Shown here piece by piece: positions 18,005 through 26,748 of a DNA stretch of 64,000 bases. Location of the stretch: assembly GCF_026341125.1 (NCBI RefSeq), contig NZ_JAPEOR010000002.1:1922001-1986000 (forward strand), read 5' to 3'. The notes under the pieces are model-generated. The model was given only the letters and a program-made list of their open reading frames with translations. It had not been told where the DNA came from and ran no database searches. This DNA is from Streptomyces sp. NBC_01142 (lineage in GTDB: Bacteria > Actinomycetota > Actinomycetes > Streptomycetales > Streptomycetaceae). Both the position numbers and the translations under genes were made by a program. Numbering within the stretch: the stretch's first letter is position 1; each line of letters opens with the position of its first letter.

Positions 18005-18849
18005 GTCCAGCCTTCCTGTTCTTCGGACTGAGCCTGGATGGCCTGCGGGATCTGCGGCTGCGCGGCCTGGCCCGCCTGTGCGGCCTGTGCGGCCGCGGGC
18101 AGTTCGGGCTGGGTCTCCGGCTGGAGCAGCAGTCCCTGGTACGGGCCGACCGCGTGCACGCCGATCGCGCGCAGCGCCGCCCACATCGTCACCTGGTTCG
18201 CGGAGAGCACCGGCATTCTCAGTTCGGCCTCCAGCTGCGGGATCGCGTCGTACGTCGGCAGGTTCGTACAGCTGATGAAGAGCGCGTCCGCCGCGCCCAC
18301 CACCGCCTGCCGCGCCATGTCCACCACCGAGCGGTACGGCACCTTCCAGATGTGCCGGGTCAGTCCGAGAAAGGCGCGGCCCGTGACCGTTACCCCAGCT
18401 TCTCCCAGATACTCCTCCAATGACTGGGTCACCGACTCCGTATAGGGCGTGACCAGGGCAATACGACGGGCGCCCAGCTCGTCCAGTGCGGCGAGCAGGG
18501 CGCCCGAGGTGGTCAGCGAGGGCACTTCCCCCGCCGAGCTCATTGCCTCGCACATGGCCCGCTCCCCGGCCAGACCGCCCACGAAACTGCCCGACGTACA
18601 GGCATAGGCGACCACCTCGGGCTCGGACGCGCCCAGCGCCCGTACCGCGTCACGCAGCGTCTCGTGCTCGCTCACCAGGCGGGCCAGGTCCAGCGAGACT
18701 TCCACGGGCACGAACGGGGTACGGGTCAGACGCAGCGAGACATCGTCGGGGACCCAGCGCCACAGCTCCCGGTCCAGGGCGAAATCGAACGGAGCGACCA
18801 CACCAACACCGTGCTGCGGCTGCGGTCCGCCGAGAAAGGAGACATCCAT
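18001..18849 (-). CDS. Asp/Glu racemase/maleate isomerase-family protein (both Cys present)
   Basis: A 282-aa paralogue of the next gene. Both catalytic cysteines are seen: VAYACTSGSFVGG (C84) and LFISCTNLPTYDAIP (C194). The core ends near residue 235 with SANQVTMWAALRAIG; the last 45 residues are an Ala/Gln-rich tail. Family members isomerise maleate or decarboxylate aryl malonates or act on amino acids. ATG at 18849; first gene of a two-gene operon with a good promoter in front (TTGACC 18902-18907, TAACGT 18878-18883). Confidence 0.83.
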   Translation of the reverse strand: MDVSFLGGPQPQHGVGVVAPFDFALDRELWRWVPDDVSLRLTRTPFVPVEVSLDLARLVSEHETLRDAVRALGASEPEVVAYACTSGSFVGGLAGERAMCEAMSSAGEVPSLTTSGALLAALDELGARRIALVTPYTESVTQSLEEYLGEAGVTVTGRAFLGLTRHIWKVPYRSVVDMARQAVVGAADALFISCTNLPTYDAIPQLEAELRMPVLSANQVTMWAALRAIGVHAVGPYQGLLLQPETQPELPAAAQAAQAGQAAQPQIPQAIQAQSEEQEGWT

Positions 18850-18877
18850 CGCAGGCCCCCTTAGCGTGTTGTTGACG

Positions 18878-18907
18878 ACGTTAGGTTCGGGTGCGAGCGT
18901 GGGTCAA
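18878..18907 (-). promoter_or_regulatory. Sigma-70-type promoter for the racemase pair
   Basis: On the minus strand TTGACC and TAACGT are separated by 18 bp, about 30 bp before the 18849 start. In the same 96-bp divergent region the sequence atgtc(a/t)ga occurs at 18915 and again at 18946 across the opposite gene's start, a possible regulator half-site. Confidence 0.55.
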
Positions 18908-18945
18908 TCCGTACATGTCAGACGTTACGAAACGGCTTCCGCTTG

Positions 18946-19896
18946 ATGTCTGAACCGACCCTCCTCGTACTGGCGGCGGACCCCCCGCCGCGCCTCGGCC
19001 GGCTGACCGGACGGGCCCGTGTCGTCTACGCCGACGAGCAGTCGCTCGCGGCCCAACTCCCCGACGCAGACGTCTTGTTGGTATGGGACTTCACCTCCGA
19101 CGCGGTACGTCTGGCCTGGCCGGGCGAGGGGCCGAGACCGCGCTGGGTGCACACCCCCAGCGCGGGCGTGGACCGGCTGCTCTGCCCCGAGCTGATCGCC
19201 TCCGACACGGTGCTGACCAATGCCCGAGGCGTCTTCGAGGAGCCGATCGCCGAATACGTGGCCGCACTGGTGCTCGCCATGGCGAAGGACCTCACCGGGA
19301 CGCTCGAGCTCCAGCGGCAGCGGCGCTGGCGCCACCGCGAGGGGCTGCGCGTGGCCGGCACCCGGGCCACGGTCGTCGGCGCGGGCCCCATCGGCCGGGC
19401 CGTGGCCCGCTCGCTGGAGGCGCTCGGTGTCACCGTGGCGGTCGTGGGACGCACCGCCCGCACCGGTATCCATGGTACGGAGGACCTCGATCCGCTGCTC
19501 TCCCGCGCCGACTGGGTCGTATGTGCCGCGCCCCTCACCGAGGCGACGCGCGGGATGTTCGACAAGCGGCGCTTCGGCCTGATGCAGCCGTCGGCCCGCT
19601 TCATCAATGTGGGGCGCGGTCCGCTGGTCGTGGAGGACGATCTCGTCGCCGCGCTGAAGAAGCGCTGGATCGCGGGGGCGGCCCTGGATGTCTTCGTCTC
19701 CGAACCGCTCAGCCCCGACAACGCGCTCTGGGACGTTCCGGGGCTGATCGTGTCGCCCCACATGAGCGGCGACACGGTCGGCTGGCGCGACCGGCTGGGT
19801 GAGCAGTTCGTCGAGCTGTACGAACTGTGGATGGCCGGAAAGCCTCTTCTGAACGTGGTGGACAAGAAACGTGGGTACGTCCCCATGCATGACTGA
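18946..19896 (+). CDS. D-isomer-specific 2-hydroxyacid dehydrogenase
   Basis: A 316-aa NAD(P)-dependent dehydrogenase. The Rossmann motif is VVGAGPIGRAVA (145-150), followed by the catalytic Arg (NVGRGPLV, R224), Glu (VSEPLSPDN, E253) and His (SPHMSGDT, H272). The second-domain and hinge motifs are normal, so it should reduce a 2-keto acid or oxidise a D-2-hydroxyacid. The start is ATG 18946 or TTG 18943, with a weak ribosome binding site. Its stop shares bases with the amidase ATG, indicating a two-gene operon divergent from the racemase pair. Confidence 0.9.
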   Translation: MSEPTLLVLAADPPPRLGRLTGRARVVYADEQSLAAQLPDADVLLVWDFTSDAVRLAWPGEGPRPRWVHTPSAGVDRLLCPELIASDTVLTNARGVFEEPIAEYVAALVLAMAKDLTGTLELQRQRRWRHREGLRVAGTRATVVGAGPIGRAVARSLEALGVTVAVVGRTARTGIHGTEDLDPLLSRADWVVCAAPLTEATRGMFDKRRFGLMQPSARFINVGRGPLVVEDDLVAALKKRWIAGAALDVFVSEPLSPDNALWDVPGLIVSPHMSGDTVGWRDRLGEQFVELYELWMAGKPLLNVVDKKRGYVPMHD

Positions 19897-21370
19897 TCCC
19901 CGCACGACCGACCCCCGGACCCACTCCCCGACCGATTCCCGGACCGATCCCATGGATTCCCCCGATTCCCTGGCGGACCTGACCGCTCGTCAACTGCTGG
20001 CCGGCTACGACAAGGGCACCTTCTCCCCCGTCGACGCGACCCGCGCGGCGCTGGAACGGATCGAAGTGGTGCAGCCGCTGGTCAATGCCTTCGTGCGGGT
20101 CGATGCCGAACAGGCACTGGCCCAGGCGGAGATCTCCGCCGAGCGGTGGCGCAGAAAGGAACCGCAGGGGCTGCTCGACGGGGTGCCCGTCACCGTGAAG
20201 GACCTGCTTCTGCAGCGCGGCGCCCCGACCCTGCGCGGCTCCCGCACCACGAGCACGCAGGGCAGTTGGGACGAGGACGCGCCGTCCGTGGCCCGGATGC
20301 GCGCGCACGGCGCCGTCTTCCTCGGCAAGACGACGACCCCCGAGTTCGGCTGGAAGGGCGTCACCGACTCGCCGCGGCACGGAGTGACGCGCAATCCGTA
20401 CGACACCGGGCGGACGGCCGGCGGCTCCAGCGGCGGCAGCGCGGCCGCCGTGGCGTTCGGCGCGGGGCCACTGTCGATCGGCACGGACGGCGGCGGCTCG
20501 GTCCGTATCCCCGCCTCCTTCTGCGGGATCTTCGGACTGAAACCGACGTACGGACGGGTGCCGTTGTACCCCTCCAGCCCCTTCGGGACGCTCGCCCACG
20601 CGGGCCCGATGACACGGGACGCCGCGGACGCCGCGCTGCTGCTCGATGTGATCAGCGGCGAGGACTGGCGGGACTGGTCGCATCTGGGCCCGGCGGACAG
20701 CGTCCGCGACACCCTCCGCGAGGGCGTGAAGGGCCTGCGGATCGCCTACTCACCGTCCTTCGGCGGCCAGGTGGCGGTGCGCCCGGCGGTCGCGTCCGCG
20801 GTGCGGCGGGCGGTGGGGGCGCTGGCGGACCTCGGGGCGTACATCGAGGAGTCCGACCCCGACATCGCCGATCCGGTGGAGGCCTTCCACACCCTGTGGT
20901 TCAGCGGTGCGGCCCGGCTGGTGCAGCATCTCGGCAAGGAGCAGCGGGAGTCGCTGGACCCGGGGCTGCGGGAGATCTGCGGCATCGGAGCGCGGTACAG
21001 CGCGCTGGAGTATCTCGCGGCCGTGGACACCCGGATGGCGCTCGGCCGGAGCATGGGGCGGTTCCACAGCTCGTACGACCTGCTGGTCACCCCGACCCTG
21101 CCGATCACCGCCTTCGAAGCGGGTGTTGAGGCCCCGGCGCGCTCCGGGCACCACCGCTGGACGGGGTGGACTCCCTTCACCTACCCCTTCAACCTGACCC
21201 AGCAGCCCGCCGCGACGGTGCCGTGCGGGGTGGACGAGGACGGGCTGCCGGTCGGCGTCCAGCTGATCGGCGCGCGGCATGCGGACGCGCTGGTGCTGCG
21301 GGCGGCGCATGCGCTCTACGAGTCGGGCGCCGCCCGGATCCCGGGTCCTACTCCGCCCGCCGGAAGCTGA
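19889..21370 (+). CDS. Amidase signature family enzyme
   Basis: A 493-aa cytoplasmic amidase. The Ser-cisSer-Lys triad is in place: K104 in GVPVTVKDLL, the Gly/Ser-rich TAGGSSGGSAAAVAFG (178-190) with the cis-Ser near 180, and the nucleophile S204 in GTDGGGSVRIPAS. Length is normal. The first 25 residues are a Thr/Asp/Pro-rich tail with repeated DPRT/DSRT units and an alternative start at Met22. It would hydrolyse an amide such as an N-acyl amino acid or aliphatic amide. Translationally coupled to the dehydrogenase; its 3' end overlaps the DUF3830 gene on the other strand by 23 bp. Confidence 0.9.
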   Translation: MTDPRTTDPRTHSPTDSRTDPMDSPDSLADLTARQLLAGYDKGTFSPVDATRAALERIEVVQPLVNAFVRVDAEQALAQAEISAERWRRKEPQGLLDGVPVTVKDLLLQRGAPTLRGSRTTSTQGSWDEDAPSVARMRAHGAVFLGKTTTPEFGWKGVTDSPRHGVTRNPYDTGRTAGGSSGGSAAAVAFGAGPLSIGTDGGGSVRIPASFCGIFGLKPTYGRVPLYPSSPFGTLAHAGPMTRDAADAALLLDVISGEDWRDWSHLGPADSVRDTLREGVKGLRIAYSPSFGGQVAVRPAVASAVRRAVGALADLGAYIEESDPDIADPVEAFHTLWFSGAARLVQHLGKEQRESLDPGLREICGIGARYSALEYLAAVDTRMALGRSMGRFHSSYDLLVTPTLPITAFEAGVEAPARSGHHRWTGWTPFTYPFNLTQQPAATVPCGVDEDGLPVGVQLIGARHADALVLRAAHALYESGAARIPGPTPPAGS

Positions 21371-21851
21371 GGGTCTCCCCCAGCGCGCCCGCCCGCCACA
21401 GGTCCTGGCAGGCCTCGGCCATCCGGTCGAGGCCGTCGACCACCGTGCCCCAGACGATCCCGGGCACCCATCCGGTGTCGCCGTTGAGCAGCAGGTTGTT
21501 GCGCTCGTAGAACAGGGCGAGGTCGACGACGGTGCGGCGGCCGGCGTGGGTGGCCTTGTCGCCGTATCCGTACGACGCCGTGCCCAGCTCCACGTCGGCG
21601 AAGGTGAAATAGCAGAGATCGCCCGGAATGGGAGTCACCGTCGGGTTCTCCAGCGGAGGCTCCTGCTCCGCGAACGCCGGGACCAGGGCATAGATTTCGT
21701 TACGGGCATACTTCGCGTGATAGACATCCCCGGCGAGCGGCAGTGCCTCCCACACTGCGGCACAGGTCAGCGGGGCCTTGTCGTCCAGAAGCTTCGCGGT
21801 GCAGCGCACACCGCGCTTGTCGAGGGCTACAGTCACGTATCGGTCGGCCAT
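21348..21851 (-). CDS. DUF3830 (cyclophilin-like fold) protein
   Basis: A 167-aa protein resembling the DUF3830 family: a small cyclophilin-like barrel with WEALPLAGDVYHAKYARNEIY near 35-55 and PENPTVTPIPGDLCYF-like segment near 71-85. Function unknown. From memory, DUF3830 genes recur beside Asp/Glu-racemase, amidase and amino-acid transporter genes, as here. ATG at 21851; it is divergent from the transporter gene ehuB (43 bp between starts) and convergent with the amidase, overlapping its last 23 bp. Confidence 0.75.
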   Translation of the reverse strand: MADRYVTVALDKRGVRCTAKLLDDKAPLTCAAVWEALPLAGDVYHAKYARNEIYALVPAFAEQEPPLENPTVTPIPGDLCYFTFADVELGTASYGYGDKATHAGRRTVVDLALFYERNNLLLNGDTGWVPGIVWGTVVDGLDRMAEACQDLWRAGALGETLSFRRAE

Positions 21852-21893
21852 CTCGTACGCATACCCCGCTCGGAGCCGGGTAGCCGCGCGGCC

Positions 21894-22775
21894 ATGGCTC
21901 GTACAAGACAAGCAGGATCGATACGCAGACGCACACTGCTGCTCGGCACCGCGGCCGTCGGCACGCTCGGTGCCGTGGGCACGGCGGGCTGCAGCCGGGT
22001 CCCTTCCGGCGACGCTCTGGCCCGGCTCAAGTCCCAGGGCACCGTGCGCCTGGGCATCGCCGGCGAGAAGCCGTACGGCTATGTCGACGAACAGGGCGAG
22101 TTCACGGGCGAGGCACCTGAACTGGCCCGCGTCATCTTCAAGCGGCTGGGCATAGCCGACGTCCAGCCCGTCGCCACCGACTTCGCCTCGCTCATACCCG
22201 GGCTGAACTCCCAGCAGTTCGACGTCGTCTCGGCCGGGATGTACATCAACAAGGAGCGCTGCGAGCAGGTCATCTTCGCCGACCCCGAGTACCAGATGCT
22301 CGACTCTTTCATCGTGCGCAAGGGCAATCCGAAGAATGTGCGGACGTACGAGGACGTGGTGAGGTCCAAGGCGAAGTTCGCCACCGGAACCGGCTATGCG
22401 GAGATCGACTACGCGGTCGCCGCCGGCTTCCCGGAGAAGGACATCGTCATCCTCCAGGACCAGGTGGCGGGGCTGAACGCGGTCGAGTCGGGCCGGGTCG
22501 ACGTCTTCGCCGGTACCGCACTCACCGCCCGCGATGTGGTGAGGAAGAGCAGGAAGGCCGAGGCGACCAAGCCCTTCGCGGCCGTGGTCGACGGCAAGAA
22601 GAAGATCGACGGCGGGGGCTTCGCCTTCCGCCCCACCGACACCGAACTGCGTGACGCCTTCAACGTCGAGATCCACAAGATGAAGAAGAGCGGCGAACTC
22701 TTCCGCATTCTGGAGCCGTTCGGCTTCACGAAGAACGAGATGACCACGCTCACTGCCGAGGAGCTGTGCCGATGA
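21894..22775 (+). CDS. ehuB: Amino-acid/ectoine-type ABC transporter substrate-binding lipoprotein
   Basis: A 293-aa periplasmic-binding-type lipoprotein (SBP_bac_3, EhuB-like). Residues 11-16 carry a twin-arginine motif (RRRTLLLG) and the lipobox ends in TAGCSR, so it is probably Tat-exported and lipidated. The ligand-binding core begins GTVRLGIAGEKPYGYVDEQGEFTGEAPELA and contains the usual DVVSAGMYINKERCEQVIF hinge. It is the first of a four-gene operon with ATGA overlap to the next gene. The family binds polar amino acids or ectoine/5-hydroxyectoine; ligand choice cannot be read from sequence alone. Confidence 0.85.
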   Translation: MARTRQAGSIRRRTLLLGTAAVGTLGAVGTAGCSRVPSGDALARLKSQGTVRLGIAGEKPYGYVDEQGEFTGEAPELARVIFKRLGIADVQPVATDFASLIPGLNSQQFDVVSAGMYINKERCEQVIFADPEYQMLDSFIVRKGNPKNVRTYEDVVRSKAKFATGTGYAEIDYAVAAGFPEKDIVILQDQVAGLNAVESGRVDVFAGTALTARDVVRKSRKAEATKPFAAVVDGKKKIDGGGFAFRPTDTELRDAFNVEIHKMKKSGELFRILEPFGFTKNEMTTLTAEELCR

Positions 22776-23446
22776 CAGCCGGACTCTGGCAGAACTGGGT
22801 CCTCCCGGGCATCTGGATCACCGTCCAACTGCTGGTGTACAGCGCGGCGCTGGCCGCCGCCGTCGCCTTCACGGTCGGCATCGCCCGCACCCACAGCTCC
22901 CGCTTCGTCCGCTTCCTGGCGGGCTTCTACACCGAGATCTTCCGCGGCACCTCCGCGCTGATCCTGATGTTCTGGCTGTTCTTCGTACTGCCGCCGCTGC
23001 TGGGCTGGCAGCTGGTCCCGATGTGGGCGGCGGTGCTCGCGCTCGGCCTGTCCTACGGGGCGTACGGCGCCGAGATCGTGCGTGGCGCGCTGAACTCGGT
23101 GGCTCCGGCTCAGCGCGAGGCGGGGGTCGCGCTCAGCTTCACGCCCTGGCAGCGGATGCGGCTGATCCTGCTGCCGCAGGCGGTGCCCGAGATGATGCCG
23201 TCCTTCTGCAATCTGCTGGTCGAGCTGCTCAAGGGCACGGCGCTGGTGTCGCTGCTCGGCGTCGGCGATGTCTCCTTCGCCGCCTATCTGGTGCGCCTGG
23301 CCACCCAGGAGAGCGCGCAGATCTACACCATCAGCCTGGTCATCTACTTCGTGCTCGCGTTCGGCATCACCCGCTCCATGAAGGCACTCGAGAAGAAGAC
23401 CAAGAGGAATATCGGCGTCGCGGTCTCCGGAGGTGGCGCGAAGTGA
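22772..23446 (+). CDS. ehuC: ABC transporter permease (EhuC-type)
   Basis: A 224-aa membrane permease of the His/Glu/Gln/Arg family, with about five membrane helices. The EAA-like loop is GALNSVAPAQREAGVALSFTPWQ. It overlaps the stop of ehuB by 4 bp (ATGA) and the start of ehuD by 4 bp. It pairs with ehuD as the heterodimeric channel. Confidence 0.88.
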   Translation: MTAGLWQNWVLPGIWITVQLLVYSAALAAAVAFTVGIARTHSSRFVRFLAGFYTEIFRGTSALILMFWLFFVLPPLLGWQLVPMWAAVLALGLSYGAYGAEIVRGALNSVAPAQREAGVALSFTPWQRMRLILLPQAVPEMMPSFCNLLVELLKGTALVSLLGVGDVSFAAYLVRLATQESAQIYTISLVIYFVLAFGITRSMKALEKKTKRNIGVAVSGGGAK

Positions 23447-24093
23447 ACTGGGACTGGTCCGCGGTCGCGGACTTCATGCCGCGCTTCTGGGACGGCGTGC
23501 TCATCACGCTGCAGATCCTCGCGCTCGGCTCGCTGATCTCCTTCACGCTCGGCCTGGTCTGGGCGATCGGGTTCAGGGCGCCGACCCGCTTCATCCGGTG
23601 GCCGGTGAACGTCGTCACCGAGTTCATCCGCACCACGCCACTGCTGGTGCAGCTGTTCTTCCTCTACTTCGTACTGCCGGAGTGGGGCGTGCAGTTCTCG
23701 GCGCTGACGACAGGCACCCTCGCGATCGGGCTGCACTACTCGACGTACACCGCACAGGTCTACCGGGCCGGTATCGAAGCCGTGCCGGCCGGTCAGTGGG
23801 AGGCGGCGAAGGCGCTGAGCCTGCCCGCCCACCGCACCTGGTTCGCGGTGATCCTGCCGCAGGCGTTCCGGCGCATCACGCCGGCGCTGGGCAACTACGT
23901 CATCGCGATGCTGAAGGACACCCCGCTGGTCGCCGCGATCGGCGTGCTGGAAATGCTCCAGCAGTCGCGGCTGGAGAGCGCCGCGACCTTCCAGTACACC
24001 GAGCCTCTGACGGTGATCGGTATCGCCTTCATCCTCATCGCCTACCCGGCTTCTCTTCTCGTACGAACCCTGGAGCGCCGCCTTGTCCGCTGA
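23443..24093 (+). CDS. ehuD: ABC transporter permease (EhuD-type)
   Basis: A 216-aa membrane permease, second subunit of the pair. The EAA loop is GIEAVPAGQWEAAKALSLPAHR. GTG at 23443 is set by ggaggtggcgcgaa upstream and overlaps the ehuC stop. Its end overlaps the ehuA TTG start. Confidence 0.88.
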   Translation: MNWDWSAVADFMPRFWDGVLITLQILALGSLISFTLGLVWAIGFRAPTRFIRWPVNVVTEFIRTTPLLVQLFFLYFVLPEWGVQFSALTTGTLAIGLHYSTYTAQVYRAGIEAVPAGQWEAAKALSLPAHRTWFAVILPQAFRRITPALGNYVIAMLKDTPLVAAIGVLEMLQQSRLESAATFQYTEPLTVIGIAFILIAYPASLLVRTLERRLVR

Positions 24094-24847
24094 CCTGACC
24101 ACCGACACGCCCAGTGAGCTGATCCGCTTCGAGAACGTGACGAAGCGCTTCGGCGACAACACCGTCCTGGACAACCTCTGCTTCTCGGTGAAGCCCGGGA
24201 AGCACGTCACGCTGATCGGCCCGTCCGGGTCCGGCAAGACGACGATCCTGCGGCTGCTGATGACGCTGGAGTCGCCCGACGAGGGCACGATCCAGGTGAA
24301 CGGCCAACGGCTGTTTCCGGCCGCCGAGAAGGAGCGCCGCGAGGCGCGCAAGCAGATCGGCATGGTCTTCCAGCAGTTCAACCTGTTCCCGAACATGACC
24401 GCCCTGCGGAACATCACCGAGGCTCCGGTACGGGTGCTCGGCATGGACAAGGACGAGGCGGCGGAGCGCGCGAAGGGGCTGCTGGACCTGGTGGGCCTGG
24501 GCGACCGCTGCGACGCGAAGCCGACGCAGCTCTCGGGCGGCCAGCAGCAGCGGGTGGCGATCGCCCGCGCGCTGGCGATGCGGCCGCAGGTGCTGCTGCT
24601 CGACGAGGTGACCTCGGCACTCGACCCCGAGCTGGTCGCCGGGGTGCTGGACGTGCTGCGCGACATCGCCCGCTCCACCGACATCACGATGCTCTGCGTC
24701 ACGCACGAGATGAGCTTCGCCCGGGACATCTCCGACGAGGTGCTGATGTTCGACTCGGGGAAGGTCATCGAGTCCGGATCTCCGGAGAAAATCTTCTCCG
24801 ACCCGGCACATGATCGTACTCGCGAGTTTCTCGGTGCGGTGCTCTGA
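24083..24847 (+). CDS. ehuA: ABC transporter ATP-binding protein (EhuA-type)
   Basis: A 254-aa ATPase of the polar amino acid family. Walker A GPSGSGKTT (near 46-54), Q-loop FQQFNLFPN, signature LSGGQQQRVAIARAL, Walker B VLLLDEVTSALDP and H-loop CVTHEMSFA are all intact. The start is TTG 24083, with ctggagcgcc upstream, overlapping the ehuD end by 11 bp. A strong hairpin follows at 24896-24922. Confidence 0.9.
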   Translation: MSADLTTDTPSELIRFENVTKRFGDNTVLDNLCFSVKPGKHVTLIGPSGSGKTTILRLLMTLESPDEGTIQVNGQRLFPAAEKERREARKQIGMVFQQFNLFPNMTALRNITEAPVRVLGMDKDEAAERAKGLLDLVGLGDRCDAKPTQLSGGQQQRVAIARALAMRPQVLLLDEVTSALDPELVAGVLDVLRDIARSTDITMLCVTHEMSFARDISDEVLMFDSGKVIESGSPEKIFSDPAHDRTREFLGAVL

Positions 24848-24891
24848 CCTCTCACTCCACTCCAAGAGTGTGACTCTGGCATATGTCACGG

Positions 24892-24926
24892 TGATGCGCC
24901 CCAGCGTATGAGGCTGGGGCGCGCCA
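24892..24926 (+). terminator. Hairpin after the ehuBCDA operon
   Basis: Stem gcgccccagc (24896-24905) pairs with gctggggcgc (24913-24922) around a 7-nt loop, and flanking gtgat/gccatcat extend it with mismatches. No T-run. Confidence 0.7.
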
Positions 24927-25014
24927 TCATTCTCGCCAACAGCCGCCCCTGAAACGCCTCTTGGCCGCTATCGTGGTACGGAAGCTTGCGGTCACAACCT
25001 GCTAGGGGGAAACC

Positions 25015-25773
25015 GTGGCGCTGAAGCCAGAGCCAACCGCGCCGTTCCACTCGGTGCAATACGTCCTGCGCGTCCTTGAAACGATCTCCAAGCACGGGGG
25101 TGGCGTCACCGACGTCCAGATCGCGCGAGAGACCGGTCTGCCGACCGGCCATCTGGCCCCCATGCTGGCGATGCTGCGCCGTGAGGGCTACGTGGAGCAG
25201 GTCGTGGACGGCGCCTATGTCATAGGTGACTCCCTGATACTGCTCGGATCGGGTGTCACCCGCAAGCAGGCTCTGGAGGCAAAGCTGCAGGACACCCTCA
25301 CCGAGCTGCGCGACTCGGTCGGCGCGGCGGTCTACATCAGCCGGTACATCGACGGCGAGGTGAAGATCATGCAGTTCGCCGACAGCCCGCGTACTCCGAA
25401 GGTCAACGAGTGGGTGGACTTCCGCTCGGCGGCCCACGCGAGCGCGGTCGGCAAATGCCTGCTGACCCAGCTCGACCAGAACGGCCGCCGCGACCACCTC
25501 TCCCGCCACAAGATCGCCCGCCTCACCTCGCGGACGATCACCAGCGAGCAGCTGCTCTTCTCGAAGCTGGACAGCCAGCCCCCGACGGTCCCGATGCTGG
25601 ACCTCCAGGAGTACGCGGTGGGCACGGTCTGCGCGGCGGTCCCGCTGACGGCGGGTGCGGCGGTGGGGTGTCTGGCCCTGTCCCTCCCGATCGAGCACGC
25701 CCACCGGCTGCGCTCGGCGGCGGACACACTGAACCGCAGGGCGGCCCCGGTAGTGCTGTCGCTGGCGATCTAG
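25015..25773 (+). CDS. IclR-family transcriptional regulator
   Basis: A 252-aa regulator. The N-terminal winged helix (about 8-75, with VTDVQIARETGLPTGHLAPMLAMLRREGYV) and the C-terminal effector-binding domain (about 85-250, with HASAVGKCLL) match the IclR family. Some divergence from canonical IclR suggests the SsgR-like branch of Streptomyces, but no ssgA gene is next to it. GTG at 25015 follows taggggga. Being downstream of the ehu operon it could control it, which is an inference. Confidence 0.88.
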   Translation: MALKPEPTAPFHSVQYVLRVLETISKHGGGVTDVQIARETGLPTGHLAPMLAMLRREGYVEQVVDGAYVIGDSLILLGSGVTRKQALEAKLQDTLTELRDSVGAAVYISRYIDGEVKIMQFADSPRTPKVNEWVDFRSAAHASAVGKCLLTQLDQNGRRDHLSRHKIARLTSRTITSEQLLFSKLDSQPPTVPMLDLQEYAVGTVCAAVPLTAGAAVGCLALSLPIEHAHRLRSAADTLNRRAAPVVLSLAI

Positions 25774-25823
25774 AGCAGGTTCGGAGCACCGCCCGCGAGC
25801 AGGTATTATTTACGGGTCAGCAG

Positions 25824-25897
25824 GCGCCGCTAGCTCAGTTGGTTAGAGCAGCTGACTCTTAATCAGCGGGTCCGGGGTTCGAGTCCCTGGCGGCGCA
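25824..25897 (+). tRNA. tRNA-Lys(CTT), copy 2
   Basis: Identical to copies 1 and 3 over all 74 nt, anticodon CTT. Upstream tattat (about 25804-25809) is a plausible -10 element, followed by the shared leader gtcagcag. Confidence 0.97.
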
Positions 25898-25905
25898 CAA
25901 CTGAT

Positions 25906-25949
25906 CATCTGGGGCTTCTCGGTCATCCGAGGAGCCCCAGATGTGTTTT
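25906..25949 (+). terminator. Rho-independent terminator after tRNA-Lys copy 2
   Basis: Stem catctggggcttctcgg pairs with ccgaggagccccagatg around loop tcat, followed by gtgtttt. Confidence 0.9.
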
Positions 25950-26013
25950 CGGCCACAGCAGCCGTCGCGGTGCCGTGCCGGGGCACGCAAGCCCGGTGCA
26001 AGATCCGAAACGC

Positions 26014-26748
26014 CTAGGCGCGGAGGAAGGCGAGCACCGCGAGCACCCGGCGGTGGGTGTCCTCGGCCGGTGGCAGGTCCAGCTTGCCCAGGATGTTGCC
26101 GATGTGTTTGCCGACGGCCGCCTCCGTGACCACCAGCGCGCGGGCGATCGACGCATTCGACCTGCCCTCCGCGACCAGGGCGAGGACTTCGCGCTCGCGC
26201 GGGGTCAGCGCCTGAAGCGGGTCGCGGCGGCGGCGCAGCAACTGGCGTACGACTTCGGGGTCGACGACCGTGCCGCCCGCGGCGACCCGGGTGAGCGCGT
26301 CCAGGAACTCCTCGATGTGGCCGATCCGGTCCTTGAGGAGGTAACCGACGCCGGTGCCGTCGCCCACGTCCAGCAGTTCGGTGGCGTACGAGCGCTGGAC
26401 GTACTGGCTGAGGACCAGCACGGGCAGGGACGGGCGTTCGGCGCGCAGGGCGACGGCGGCGCGCAGGCCCTCGTCCTGGAAGCCGGGCGGCATCCGGACG
26501 TCGGTGACCACGATGTCGGGGTCGTGCGCGGCGACGGCGTCGCGCAGCGCGTCCGCGTCGCCGACGGCCGCGACGGTCTGGTGGCCGAAGCGGGCGAGCA
26601 GGCCGATCAGGCCCTCGCGCAGCAGCACGCTGTCCTCTGCCAGAACTACCGTGAGCGGCCTGCCGGTTCGCTCGCTGCCGGTCGGCCCGCTGCCAGTTCG
26701 CCGGCTGCCGGTCGGCTCTCTGTCGGCCGGCTCTCTGTCGGTTCGCAC
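26014..26748 (-). CDS. LuxR/NarL-type response regulator
   Basis: A 244-aa response regulator. The receiver domain starts near residue 33 (TVVLAEDS) with phosphoacceptor D83 (VTDVRMPPGF), and a C-terminal LuxR HTH begins near 177 (LTPREREVLALVAEGRSNASIA). GTG at 26748 is preceded by ggagatccc; it gives a 30-residue Arg/Glu/Pro/Thr repeat before the receiver. No in-frame start closer to the domain is visible. The first 103 bp overlap the kinase gene in another frame, so the pair is translationally coupled. Confidence 0.9.
   Translation of the reverse strand: MRTDREPADREPTGSRRTGSGPTGSERTGRPLTVVLAEDSVLLREGLIGLLARFGHQTVAAVGDADALRDAVAAHDPDIVVTDVRMPPGFQDEGLRAAVALRAERPSLPVLVLSQYVQRSYATELLDVGDGTGVGYLLKDRIGHIEEFLDALTRVAAGGTVVDPEVVRQLLRRRRDPLQALTPREREVLALVAEGRSNASIARALVVTEAAVGKHIGNILGKLDLPPAEDTHRRVLAVLAFLRA
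26646..26748. repeat. Dual-coded degenerate repeat at the kinase/regulator overlap
   Basis: About seven imperfect 12-15-bp units (gccggtcggc, ctctctgtcg and variants) are read in two frames: as PTESR/AAGELAAGR repeats ending the histidine kinase and as REPTGS/RTGSGPTGS repeats starting the response regulator. Confidence 0.7.

Noticed and set aside
25015..25773. Identity as SsgR
   Set aside because: Sequence is compatible with that branch of IclR proteins, but the diagnostic neighbour ssgA is absent; a tRNA follows instead.
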